A stretch of DNA of 64,000 nt from Siniperca chuatsi (taxonomy: Eukaryota; Chordata; Actinopteri; Centrarchiformes; Sinipercidae). Within the stretch, counting starts at the first letter, position 1, and each line of letters starts with the position of its first letter. The position numbers and the translations under genes are program-made. A model generated the notes under the pieces. It saw only the letters and a list, made by a program, of their open reading frames with translations. It had not been told where the DNA came from and made no database searches. The stretch lies in assembly GCF_020085105.1 (NCBI RefSeq), contig NC_058057.1, forward strand, positions 20,139,860-20,203,859, in the 5' to 3' direction. This document shows positions 42,606 to 54,570 of this stretch, one piece after another.

Positions 42606-43249
42606 TGCTCATAATAAGTTTTGCCTTTGTAGCCAAAGCCTGGTATATATCTCATTGCTACCTGCCATAGACCTCAATATCTGTTCAAAAATGATTAAAA
42701 ACACATTAATGAGCCACAACATCAGGGCAGGTGAATCTATCCAAACAAGACGTTACACCTCAGACCGATCCTTTACCAACTTTATGTTCTATTCTGTATT
42801 CAAGCTATTAAACAGTCAAAAGCTTGTTTCAAAATTGCAGACTTTTCTACATCTTAACTAGCACCATGTTTTTCCTATACTTGTATGTACACATGTGCAC
42901 TAGACCACCTTACAGCACTATCACCTGTCCAACAAAAATATATGTACCCATATTCTAGCACACAAGGAAATAATACTAAATATAAACATAACTTTAGCAC
43001 AGTCCACATATAATTCACTATTTAAAATATACATACAACTATTGTAGGAACTTCAGTGATATCAGAACACATAAGATGTGATAACACAGTTTAATTTGAG
43101 TCAATCCTACATACACCATCCCGGTGCCATAAAGTCAGCAGCTGAATATAGTTCCCAACAATCATACAAATCATTTTTGAATAATTTTTGCTAAATACTA
43201 CAGTTTCCAGCTGTTTTATGAAATAATATAGCCTTAAAAAACAACAACT

Positions 43250-43395
43250 ATATATTTGTGACCTGTTTACTTCTTCAGTAGGAACCAATGGGCTTGGGAA
43301 GTCAAAGAGTATTAAGAAACACATTGTTGGTTTTGGTCTTTTCATGGGACTTGTCGACAATAAGAAAAATATAGAATAATTCCAGCCTTATTATT
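43250..43395 (+). repeat. 'GTTGGTTTTGGTC' repeat family, copy C
   Basis: TTCTTCAGTAGGAACCAATG, TTGTTGGTTTTGGTCTTTTC and CGACAATAAGAAAAATATAG occur in the same order as in copy A. Confidence 0.7.
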
Positions 43396-43434
43396 ACTTT
43401 AGATGTGTTTCAACTGAAACTTGAATTTGCTTTA

Positions 43435-43930
43435 ATAGATGTTTTTGGCCACTTGGTGGCAATAGTACAACAAGCTGTAAACACTGACATATTATCACCT
43501 ATTAAGTTGATATGGCGAACATGTTAGCAGACAGTTGCCTATTTACACAACCAGCAGACACGGAGAAACATTAGCATTCCTTTGGAGTTGTGTTTGAGTC
43601 CAACTTTTAGCTAATTTTAGTTTTTCTCTCCACCAACTCCTGAGAGAACTATCTGGCTCTTTAGTTGCTAAATTCTCCACTATGTTGACCAGCTAGTTGC
43701 TAACCTGCCATTTGGTGCTGTGCAGGAAGTGTACAGCGGGTCTATCAGAGCTTTTTTCACTGTAAACCGCTGCCTATTGAGGTTGGAAACTACGCTGATA
43801 AGAGCAGTGAATCAGAACCAAAACAGTTAAGTTACGGGTCGTAAACATCAAGCTCTAAGATGCTAAAATGCTCCGCAGATTTGAGGAGAACTGCGGAGTT
43901 GGGTGATAATTCACACCTTTCACATACACA
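43435..43930 (+). repeat. Percomorph interspersed repeat ('ACAGTTGCCTATTTACA' type)
   Basis: Modules GAACATGTTAGCAGACAGTTG, GAGAACTATCTGGCTCTTTAG, TGACCAGCTAGTTGCTAACC and CGCTGCCTATTGAGGTTGG are ones I recognise from repeats abundant in spiny-rayed fish. A small fragment (ACAGTTGCCTATTTACA) recurs at about 54560. It is non-coding. Confidence 0.6.
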
Positions 43931-46900
43931 TAGTCATTTCATCCATTGTTAAATTAGTGCAAGTCAACTGGCCTTTGGATAAGTTTGCACTCTCCCCTCA
44001 CAGTGACAAAGAAAGACTCCTACTTTTCTTTCTGTGTAAGTTCATGCTACATGTGATCTGAGAGATCCATCTGCCTAGTGCATGATGGGAAAGGCTTGAC
44101 CCTATACCAAGACCCTTAAAAAGACAGACCACGCAGGTAAAGACAGCAAATCAGCCTCTGAGGTGGAGGTATTGGCTCTTGTGATGTGTGGAGAATTTGG
44201 GCACAGAGCATAAAGGAGATAGTTGTTAATTAGTTAAACTCTGCATGACTCCTTCTCTCAGCAGAGGTCAGAGCACTGAGAACCATCCAAGGAAAAAGCA
44301 CTGCAGGGGTCCGCTGCCTTTCTCTTGGCATTTTTTGGGCATCATAGTTGATCAAATGCTGGCTCGCATCAGCACAAACCTCAAATACTATCACTATCAC
44401 TATGATTGCTTTTGAAGCCAAAGGCCAAGACAAGATCATGAACGAGTAATCTTAAATTCTTATTTTGTAAATTTTAATTCACTAGGTTACAAATACCACA
44501 GACACAAAAGCAAGTCTTCTCATGATTCCCATGACTTGTTGGTGTATAATTCACAAATGAACAAACATTTTGAGGTCAGGTTTGCTTCACCTTTTTGTTC
44601 TGCTCATTAATATCTCAGCTACAGTTTGCACATTTAGCCCAACACTAATTTTTAGCTTGTGTCTGAAGTGTTGCAGTATCGTTATAAATCATAACACCAT
44701 CCTTAGATAAAGACTGACTAAACTCAAGTTTGACAGCATTTGCTGTGCTCAAATGGTCATATATGTGTTAATTGCATTCTGAAAATGTCTTTTTAAGCTT
44801 TACGAATGGGCTGACAGTGGAGTTTCAGCCCAACCACACATCAGAGATTATCTGTGAGTTAATCGTGTGTAGGGTCCTACTGTACTTTTACAGGCTTTGT
44901 CAGCACAAAGGCTCCAGATGAAGTGAACGTGGATACGGGAACATCTCTGCTTGTTTGATGTGCATAACCTAAAGAATTGTTCGAGTTTTTTTCTTTCTTT
45001 ATCAGCCATCCGCAGAACTTGCTCTTGATCATACCTTACTCATCACTTTCTCAAGGTTGAGGCAGAATGTTAATGACTGTGTGGACTGGATCATTTTAGG
45101 GAATATAAAGCAAGCAGGCCACGTAGAAGGAGCAGTGATGCTGTTTATGACTTTGTGTGCAAGAGCTTAAGCTTTAAAAATGAGCACGATGACGATTTGT
45201 CATTTCTGTTCTATGGTTTTTAATCTAGAACAGAATTATAGCACAAATGTGTAAATCTTTCAAATTTCCTGAAGCACTTCAGATCAGTTTTACACCACTA
45301 GGTGGGACTGTTTACTTGGTAACATCGAAATGCTGCCATGACGCTGGTGTATTTTAAAAACTGGCCATTTGAGAATCCACTGCAGACTGTGTGCTGTGTT
45401 ACTTTGGAAAAATGTATTTACTTAGTTAGGCTTTCTTATGCTGCTCAACAGTTTGTGTCAGCAGCAGTGAAATGGCAAATTTGTTAGGACTAAATGCAAA
45501 AGAATCACAACAGTACACATATTATATTGTGTCTCTCTGCTGTTGGAAATTTCCTCAATAAAATGAAAGGCTTTATATAAGAAATCTTTTTATAGTTATA
45601 TGCAAACTATCACAATAATTTCAGTACAGTAGCAGCTCTTGTGTTGGCCCTACAGTCTCATTATTCATGATGGCTATTAGGTGAAATAACTACCGGAGAA
45701 GTGTTATATCCCACTATAGAATTAAATATCTTCCCATTTTCATTTTTATATTATGCTCTTAAAATGAAAGTGTTTCTCACATCATAAGGAGGCTGCATTC
45801 AGTATTGTATTCTAATTGCATTTCGCAAGAGTGACTCGCTGCACACATTTCTGATGGCTTTTACGTGTCTATAGTGTCTCCCTGAGGGTAAAAGCTCAAA
45901 GTGTGGGATCACTTGTAATCTAGAGAGCTTTGGTCTTTATATTTAAATCATTTTCTCACTGTTGCATCTATGCCTCCCCTATAATTCTAGTTAATCTAGT
46001 CCACAATGTTTTACCAAAGTGAGACAGTGATATATATATATAATTATTGTTTTGGTTTTATTTGAGACTGGGCAGTTTAGAGAATGGGAACAGAGGTCTT
46101 GTAACAGTTTCAAAGAAGGCGACTTATTTCAAAACTTTAAAATGTATCTTGGTGCCTATTAAAATCTGGAGGAGTTTGACTAAATAACATTGGAACATCT
46201 AACAACAATATATACTGTAATCAACCACCTAAAGAGGGCTGGTTTCAGTCCCCTTTGATCTTCTGTCATACACAACTGTACATAGTGGAATAATAGAAAA
46301 CCAGCAGTTCTTTTGGTTGGAGAGACAATGGAGACATTACCTTGAAATGCTGGTACAGTTTTTCAAGAAAACAATGATTGTTCTTTAGGGCACACCTGGT
46401 CCTCATATTCTTTAACTGCAACATTGTCTACACATGTAATGACTCCCACAACACAAGAACTCAAAGTATTACAGATCCATCACGACCGTTTAACAGTTGG
46501 CAAAAGAGGATTGTGGGTTGAAAACCTTTGTCTCTTTCCAAACATTCACCTGCACAGAAGAAGTGTAGAAAATCTTTCTTTTTCCACTTATCAAGGCATC
46601 TAGGTTTGAGCTCTTACACACACAAGGTTTTACATCTTTGTGTTTCCGTTTCCTTATTTAAGCGGCCCTTCTTTTCCATCTGCATCAGCTATTGCTGATA
46701 TGTCTTTCATCTAGTGGAGCACTCATATTTCTCTTGAGTAGCCCCTCTTCTTCTTCAGAATACCAATAAGTCTTACATTAGGCTTAAAATCAATATGATC
46801 CTTTCCAAATCTGTATTTATTCCTCTCTCAGATTGTCTCTCAACCTTAGAAGCTCTGCTGTGCTGTAGGACAGAGAAGAGGCTGGTGAAGGAGGGAGGAG

Positions 46901-47600
46901 GTGAGGGGAATGTGAGGGCGGTCGGACTTGGAGATCAAGTGTTCTGCTGTTTGATGGAATTTGCGGTTCCAGTTTGGGTTAGAGGTAGTCTCAGGACTTT
47001 GAGAGACAGGAAATGTGTTTAAGTCTTGTGATGTAATTTGCGTGGATCTGGTGCGGTGTGTACCTGAAGTGGAACCATCACCTTTGGCGTGCTTCTCTGT
47101 GCATCCTGTTGTTCAGTTTTGTGTAACTTTCTTTATGGATTGTATGCCATTTAAACACCTGCACATGGCCTGAGCAACGTGTCTGATCTCTGTGACGTCA
47201 GCAGGGTCCCGACAAGACCAGGAAACGACTCCCTCCTTTTTCGGTTGGAGGAGTGATGTCATCGCAGGGAGAGCGTGAGGTTGGCTGAGGCTTTATTGAG
47301 CTTGACGTTTTCTTACCAAGAGCGCCAGACGTATGACCACATGTACCAGTCAGTACGAGGACACACGACCAGGAAAAGTGAGCGCCAAATAACATGGGAA
47401 CACGTTTGTGACTTGTTATAAACCCCCCTGAGAGGGAAAAGGAGTGTGAGGCAAAGGCACACGGAGAGACAGAGATGGAGATAGAAACCCAGAGGGGAAG
47501 AGGGACAGCATGAGTGTGCATGCTGATGGGGATAGGAGCGTGTGGAGCTACAGAGCTGCAGAATCCTGAATCCAGCAGATGGAGACTCCGTGTCCTTGTT
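43931..47600. other. Intergenic or intronic, no gene recognised
   Basis: Mostly AT-rich unique-looking sequence. No exon with both homology and splice sites was found. If the orphan exons at 41.3-42.3 kb and the exon-like segment ending at 48024 belong to one gene, this is intron. Confidence 0.4.
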
Positions 47601-47606
47601 TTGCAG

Positions 47607-48024
47607 TGATCTGTGGGAGCAACATGCAGCTTGTGCCGCTGCCTTGCACTGCTGCAGTGGAGGAGTAAATGCGGAGCCCAACACTGCTCCAGGTGATCCA
47701 CAGCAGCCCAGCCCGACAGACTGCTCCCTCCTTAGCCTTCCCTCTCCTCCTCCTCCTCCTCCTCCTCCTCCACCTCCTCCTCTTCCTCCTCCACCTCCTC
47801 CTCTTCCTCCTCCTCCTCGTCCTCCTCTGTCAGTGCTCCATTCCTCTGAGGGCTTTGAAAAAAATTACAAGAAAAGAACAGAAAAACAAAGGAGAAATCC
47901 TGCTTTCCCCCTCCGTTCTCAGATGTGAAACACCTCTGCATGACTGTCCACCGCTTCCCTGTCATCGTGTGAAGACGCGCCGCATATGTGCTCCAATGTC
48001 TCCGGAACATAGACTCGCTGCAAG
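47607..48024 (+). other. Exon-like segment, likely alternative 5' exon
   Basis: A possible acceptor (CCTTGTTTTGCAG) precedes 47607. A very good donor (GCAAG|GTAAGAAG) follows 48024. Late ATGs include one giving MSPEHRLAA open to the donor. The segment carries a CTC-rich tract at 47743-47831. It could instead be a first exon with a promoter just upstream. The gene is unknown. Confidence 0.4.
47743..47831. repeat. (CTC/TCC)n homopyrimidine tract
   Basis: About 90 bp of almost pure pyrimidine on the plus strand (TCC/CTC units with rare A or G). Its apparent proline/leucine (+) and glutamate (-) ORFs are products of the repeat. Confidence 0.95.
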
Positions 48025-49784
48025 GTAAGAAGACTTGGACTTATCCAGAAAAACATTTCTAGCATTCAGCTTTTTTTTTTCTTTTTTCTTGAGACATTTT
48101 CTGTGGAACTGTTACAGCCTTGTGTGTGTGTGTGTGTGTGAATTTAACAGGTAGATAAGAAGTTGCCACAGTAGATCACGTAATTAGTATTCCTTGCAAT
48201 GGATAGAAATTGAAAAAAGCTCTCAGAGATAGATCTTTTGTTGGATATGACAAAATACATCTGTCTTCGGTTTTGGAGGACAAGCATCTCTTCTCCCCCT
48301 CAAACACAGCGATCCGTGCAGGTGTGTGTGTGTGTTCATATGTATGTGTGTGTAACAGAATCCAGCAGGGTGGGAGGGATTGCTCCTCACCGGGCTTCTC
48401 GATGGGCAACAAGGGGATTTTCATTTTGACAATGTGACCAAACAGCCTTCTATCAATCTTCTCATGGCCACTGACGTCGGCAGAATCTCTGGCTTCAAAA
48501 TAACTGGCAGGCTGTCTTCTTTAATGGAACCAGTAGTTAATCATTATGTAATCATTTTTATCAATTCTGTTTGGTTGTAGAGAGAAAAAACCCTCTTCTT
48601 GACAATTTATGTGTTTGTCTTCATGCCATATTTGTCATAGACAGAGGGAAATCAAGTTGAAGAGAGGAAACAAAGGTGGAGATAAGGATAACGACAGCAG
48701 GTAGATGGGGACAGGGGCATGAGGAGGGGGGTTGTAGGAGAACTTACTCCATCACTCTGTGATTTCGTAAAACCTGCTGGCCAACAGCTGAACACTGCGA
48801 TCCCTCTTAAATCCTTCAATCTCTCAATCACATATTGGGTCTGAAGCCTCAAAGCCTGAACCTGTAAGTGACCTAATGAGGGTTCATCGCTTTCACCCTC
48901 CACACACACACACACTCTTCCTAATGCCATAATAAGAGATGGAGACTAGCTGGTGCTGCAGCAATATCCAAATCCTGCATTCTGCTGTTTGACAGGGCTT
49001 TAGGGCTTTTTCATGTGTGTGTGTGTGTGTGTGAGTTGAAACCTTTGACAGTGTCTTGCGCTCCTTGTAGCTCCTGTATTCATTTGCCCAGAAAAGCACA
49101 AATGTGTTGGTTATGACCTGAAAAAGAAAAAAAAAACACCACCATAAACCTGTTTTGGCTTAAAATTTTACGTACATTCGCGTTCATTCACGTTTGCATA
49201 CAGATCAGATAGTAGGCTAGGCTCTTTCATAACTGTCCTGTGATGCAGCAGAGGATTGACAGATACTATTTATCACTATCCTTGTGTCTTGACACATGCA
49301 GGCACACACACAAACTGTACATACAGCGTTTCCCCTTGCAACAAGCTCCATCTCTTAATTCACTGTACATACAGTGAGCTCAAGGCACACCTATATTCAT
49401 ACATACAGGCACACTAGTACAGCTGTGTAGACTGAATCAGTCTGCTTTCATGTGTAGCAATGTGTCTGGCTGAGGTGGTCGTTTGTCAAATGTGGCATTA
49501 GGATGCAGAGGAGGGTCTCAGAGGAGCAGTCTCAGCTCCTCACATCTCCCAGGCTGCTTTTTGTACTGCTCTGATTCTCCAGCAGATACAATGACATCCT
49601 GAAATGCCTAATTTAAGCAGTTCCCTGCAAAAAGCTTGGAGCTCCCAAAAAGAATAAGAGTAGCAACCCCGCCAGCAGCCCCTAGAGGCTGCAATGTTTA
49701 TTACACACAACAACACGGAAATGTTGGACGAAATGGCCAAGATACTGACTGACTGATTTTGCTGGAGGCTTACTGCTACGATGG
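48025..49784. other. No gene recognised; GT/CA-rich microsatellite patches
   Basis: Short (GT)n or (CA)n runs at about 48121-48140, 48320-48350, 48900-48916 and 49014-49032. Nothing else could be identified. Confidence 0.5.
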
Positions 49785-50219
49785 TTAAAGAATAGTTCAA
49801 TATTTTGGGAAATATGCTTGTATTCGCTTTCTTGCCAAGAGTTACATGAGAAGATTGATGCCACTCTCCTGTCTGTACAGTAAATATGTAGCTGGAACCA
49901 GCAGCCGGTTAGCTTAGCTTAGTACAAAGGCTGGAACCAAATGTAGAAACGACAACTTGCCGTTTTACTGGGGGTTATGTGCCTATTTCTTGGCTGGGAC
50001 CAGTGACTTCCAGGAGTCTTTGCTGGTTGCCTGGCAACACTTTGGTTTTTGTACAGATTAAACAAACAATATAACGTGTTAAATAGTGAGTTTTAGAGAT
50101 GCTGGTAGGCGGATTTTGTTACCTTTGGACAGAGCCAGGCTCGCTGTTTCCCCCTGTTTCCAGTCTTTCTACTAAGCTATGCTAAACTAATTTCCCCAAA
50201 TGTCAAACTATTTCTTTAA
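49785..50219. mobile_element. TTAA-flanked MITE-like element, copy 2 (435 bp)
   Basis: TTAA-AGAATAGTTCAATATTTTGG at the left and AATGTCAAACTATTTCT-TTAA at the right form imperfect terminal inverted repeats. Internal modules (AGCAGCCGGTTAGCTTAGCTTAG, GGACAGAGCCAGGC, GTTTCCAGTCTTT) match copy 1 at 17497-18128. There is no ORF. Confidence 0.75.
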
Positions 50220-50254
50220 AAACATGAAGGGGTTAGTCAAGGAAATGATAATCT

Positions 50255-50660
50255 GGTCAATGACTTTAAAATAGTTTATTCATTTGGGAGCATGAATGTG
50301 TTTATCAAATTTCATGGTAATCTGCCTGTTACATTATGAGATATCCCAAGTTGATGCAAAGTTTTTGCCTGAGGATAGTAGAAGAAGAAAGGTCAAACGG
50401 TCAAAAACATTGAGATTCATCCTCTGCAGCACATTAATATCTACAGTACAATGGGGTCATCCTCTGAGGACCATGAATATCCTAATCAAATGTGGCAATC
50501 TGGCCAGGAGTTGTTGAGCTCTGGGCCAAAGAGCCAGACTCCTCCTTCATTGCTGACACTTGGCAGTGGATTTGACGGTGGTTCAGGTTGGATGAAACAT
50601 CCTCTGCATGACGGAGATTATTTTAGATGTCATGTTCAAGAACCTCCGTAGGACACCACG
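50255..50660 (-). repeat. Decayed copy of the teleost 'ATGAATGT...AAATTTCATGG' repeat
   Basis: GAGCATGAATGTGTTTATCA and AATTTCATGGTAATCTGCC, then a second similar unit (GGACCATGAATATCCTAATC), resemble the complement of the repeat at 9108-9560. The small ORF here (50451-50651) overlaps this material. Confidence 0.4.
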
Positions 50661-51859
50661 GGTTTGCTTTTTGTGTCCTTTGAGAATGGGCGAATCAGTC
50701 ATTTGACACAGTTTATAAAATGGCTAATTTGTTCATATACGCTCTTAGTTTTACTCACAGAGTATGTGTGTGTGTTTGTTTTTAGGATTAAAAGCTGCAG
50801 TACATCTGGCTGTTCATGGCATATTTTGTCTTTGTTTGCTGCGGGGGTTTGGAGGTCAGGATGGAATGATTAACCAGCCATTAACTGAGCTGATTCATTG
50901 CTGGGTGCAGAGCGACGACAATAGAAATACCAGTGAGTTCTGTTGAATTTTAAGTTATAATCCACAGGATCATTTTTAATATAGCTTTTATGTTGTCTTA
51001 TCCACGGCGTTAAAGAGTCATTGCAGCGGTGCAGCTGCACTGCATGATCAAGACATCACCTGAAAGTCACACTGGCACTACTGGAATGACCTCTTACTCA
51101 TATTTTCTGTTGAAGCTTGATTTTCTGTGGGTGGCACCATTTTCTTTGTCTCTTCATTCATGATGGTGATGACTGTGCATGTTAACCACAGAACCTAGTA
51201 TTAATTCCAAACTGCAAAATTTGGCAGATTATTACGTGAGTCTGTCTACTGAGCTGCACAAAATTACTGTTTCCCCCTTGACTTTTACTCGCTTGCAACA
51301 TTGGAAATAAATCAGTAAGAGTTTTTCTATAACAATAACAAGTTAGGGTGTTGATGACAACCACGTCAGGGAAAGACACTTTCCTGCAATTAACTACATT
51401 TTAATGATTTAAGTTTCTTTTAGCAGCTTACCTATTTAGATCTCAAACTGTTACAACTTACACATCTTTTCTCTGTCTTGTCACCATCTTGCATCTTGCT
51501 AGTGACACCTTGGCCTTTTCTTCTGCTTCATGTCAGTGTCTACAATGCAAAAGGTAAAATTTGACAGACATTTTATTCAGCCCTTTAAAAAAACGAGCAG
51601 CTGATATACTTCCAGTTCAAGATAAAATGCAAACAGAAAATACTATAGTTTCAGTTTAAAAACAGTATGTCAGTTTGTCTGACACATTTCTATCTTGACA
51701 TTTGACTGTAAATATGGCATATCATATTAACAGTTAACAATGCACACCTGCATATCTTCAATGTATAGCCAATATTTGCACATAACACACACGTACTTAC
51801 TCTCACTGTAAACTGTTATTGTTTGGACTGCTATTTTCATTCGTGTTCACTTTTCATTA

Positions 51860-52095
51860 TCAATTAATTACCTGATTATTTTCTCAATTCATGACTAATC
51901 ATTTGGTCTATAAAATGTCAGTATATTGTGAAAAATGTCATGCCTTTGTCCAACAGATGGTCCAAAACCCAAGAATATTCTATTTGCAATTATATAAAAC
52001 AGAGAAAAGCAGCAAATCCTCACATTTGAGAAGCTGGAACCACAGGGATATCTGGCACGTTTGCTTGAAAAGTGACTTAATCAGATATCCAATTT
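51860..52095 (+). repeat. 'CGATTAATCG'-type interspersed repeat, copy 4
   Basis: AACAGATGGTCCAAAACCCAA, GAGAAAAGCAGCAAATCCTC and ACATTTGAGAAGCTGGAACCA are diagnostic modules. Together with the flanking TCAATTAATTACCTGATTAT they mark a long copy. Confidence 0.75.
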
Positions 52096-53930
52096 TAACT
52101 CAGCATCTGTTGTATTCTTGTCTACAGAATATACTCTTAATCTTTTGCTGCTGCAATGACCTGAGACCCCCCAGAGGAATCATTAAAGTTTCATCTCAGT
52201 TCTGTTATCTTAATGTTTCCTGGGCACCTGATGTTCAGTCCTGTAGCAAAAAACTAAGAGAAGCTGGATGGAAATAACCAGAATCCTAGTTGCCTGTTTT
52301 GATCCTTCCTAGTGGTGCTTGGTACAATACCATGTTAGGTAGCGAGAAAAGCTGTGTGGGTGTATGGGTGAGTGGAAGAGTGAATATGAGTTTGTATATA
52401 GAGAGCATTCAGAGGAGTGAGCCGGATATTGGCAGCAGAAAGCACAATTGATACAATTTATTGTTTTATACTAAGAACATGTAGAAACACGCACTCTCCT
52501 GTTCACATTTGATCTAAGTTGATAACTGTGAATTACATAAATATCAGGAGATGAAGTTGAATGGTGAGTGTCAACCTTGAATTTCTCTCTGCACTGTTAA
52601 TTTCATGGCAAATGTGAGCGCACTCATTGTCACTAAATATCGGTTTGAAGCAGTGAAAGGCTTCTCCGCACTACACTACATCTTGTAGCACATGACCTAC
52701 AGTGAGAGCCACTCTGGCCTACTCTCAAGCTTTTTAGCTCTGTGGGATTTTGAAGCAGCATCAACAACAAATTCTTAGAAATTCAGGGAGTTTTTTTTTA
52801 AATCCATTCCCCCTGTTTTTGTGTATTTTTATCAGTGTGCCATCAACGCTTCTGAGTCAAGAATCATTTCCACTTTCCATGTAAGCTGTCAGTTACTGTA
52901 CAAAATCCAGGAGGTAAAATAGATGTGAGGTGTTTGCAGGAAACTCAAGCAAGGACGAGACTGCATTAGCGTGCGTGTAAATCATACAATCTGCATTGAT
53001 CAGCCTGAGGAGAGAATCTTTTGTCAAAGTCCAATAAGCTGGTTGGAGTGTATCGACTACTCTGAGCATGAGGAAACCCCTCATCCAGGTGTGTGTGTGT
53101 GTTTTGTTTTTTGGGTGAAAAATCTGTTGCAATTAATAATGGAATCAACCGCCTGGTGTGTGGTGTGGCTTCCCTAATGAGGACTGGATTCATCCTCAGT
53201 CTCTGACAGTACGCCGAGTGGAATATGCTGCTCTCCAGCCTGTTTCCATGGAGATACTCAGGAGCTGTAGCGCCCCCCGTCCCTTCTGCTGTACATTCTA
53301 CCAAACCGTGCTGCTTCATGAGAGGGATCTGGGCCAGGGTGTGCATGTGTGTGTGTGAGATATAACGGTGTGTTAACAGCCACACAAACACGTATCGTGC
53401 CATTGACGGATATGCTTATGCTATTGTGGTAGTATTAAGCTCTCTAGGCAGTGAATGTGCAAGTGTGTGTGTTGCAGCTCAGTACCTCCAGTAGTGTGAC
53501 TGCACAGTGTATGTCTGTGTGTTGTACTCTCTCTCCTGGTGTGTCATGCTAGTAGTAGCTGCTAATCCTGAAGCTCTGCTGTAGCGAATGTCCAAGTGTG
53601 AATGTGTTCGCGTATGTCATAGTGTGTTACGGAGGCTGAATTATCAGGCGTGCGTGATACTCTGAGTGGTCATTGACAGAGTGTGTGTGTCCCCGTGTGA
53701 GTGTGCACGTTGTGTACATGAAATAGTGAGTCAGAGTTACAGAAAAAGTGGGAGAGAAGAGTGATATCAGGAGAGTGAGAGGGGGAGAGAAACAGAAGGT
53801 GAAAAGACATGATGATCTAACAAATGCAGAAAATGATGGTTCTGTAAACCGTGAACAATGTAATCTCATTGAAAAAAAAATCCTGCTGCACTGACAGCCA
53901 CATGTGTGCCGTTTTGTGTGTAGTCACTGT
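52096..53930. other. No gene recognised; GT-rich microsatellite patches
   Basis: The overlapping small ORFs at 52893-53403 and 53627-53869 arise mostly from GT/CA-rich sequence. No conserved protein or exon was recognised. Confidence 0.45.
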
Positions 53931-53939
53931 ATATGTAAC

Positions 53940-54240
53940 CCCTTAGGGCTGTAAAGCCTTCTCCGGCTTCTGTGGTTCTTACTTACAAGGTGACAAAGGT
54001 GACAAGTGATTCCTGGCCAGACAAAGAGGCCACCAGGGGGACGGAGCGTGTCGAAAATAGCATCGAAAAGGATCTTTCTGTCTGGGCAGAATGATGCAAT
54101 GCAGACCTGAACAGAGGGTCCCTGCTGTATGAAGGCCAGGGCAATCCCTGTAGCACTTCTAATCCTGAAGCTCTGCCCTGTCAATATGCAGCCTGCATCT
54201 GTTTGAAGGGAAGATCCGCCCTTTGATTCATCAACCGAAT
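53940..54240. other. GC-richer non-repetitive block with a CTCF-like site
   Basis: This block has none of the window's repeat modules and higher GC than its flanks. It contains CCACCAGGGGGACG at 54030-54043, a near match to the CTCF core. An 86-aa minus-strand ORF (54184-53924) matches nothing I know. Confidence 0.35.
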
Positions 54241-54454
54241 CTGGTAGTTTTTTGGGTGCTGCCTGGTTTTGTCAGAAGGGCATGTAATTAAACTATACCC
54301 TGTGTAAGCTCTTCAGATGAATTTTAATTTGGTTACTTACTTAAATTGCTTGTCCAAACTGCTGCTAAAACCCAAAGATACTTTACTTTCATAAAGGACT
54401 AAGAGAACCTAAAATATTCACATAGTGGAAGCTCGAGCCAGTGAATTTTTGGCA

Positions 54455-54570
54455 GTTTTGCTTAAAAAAATTAATGAAATCAAAATAGTTTCTGATTAAT
54501 TTTCTGACGCTTGACTAATTGATGAATTGACTGATTGTTTTAGCTCTACATGTTAGTAAACAGTTGCCTA
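54455..54570. repeat. 'CGATTAATCG'-type repeat fragment, copy 5
   Basis: 'AGTTTCTGATTAATTTTCTG' and 'GACTAATTGATGAATTGAC' followed by GTTTTAGCTCTA are the terminal modules of this family. An ACAGTTGCCTATTTACA fragment follows directly. Confidence 0.6.

Noticed and set aside
44895-44960. Possible terminal exon continuing the 41.3-42.3 kb frame (GFVSTKAPDEVNVDTG...)
   Set aside because: It follows an acceptor-like TACTTTTACAG and is in frame, but it ends in a stop after about 20 codons, has no homology, and such a short match is expected by chance over several kilobases.
47542-47928. 128-aa plus-strand ORF with a polyproline stretch
   Set aside because: The proline run is a translation of the CTC microsatellite. 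The flanks match no protein, and the minus strand gives an equally long polyglutamate ORF.
50451-50651. 66-aa ORF starting MGSSSEDHEYPNQ
   Set aside because: Overlaps decayed teleost repeat units; no splice sites and no homology.
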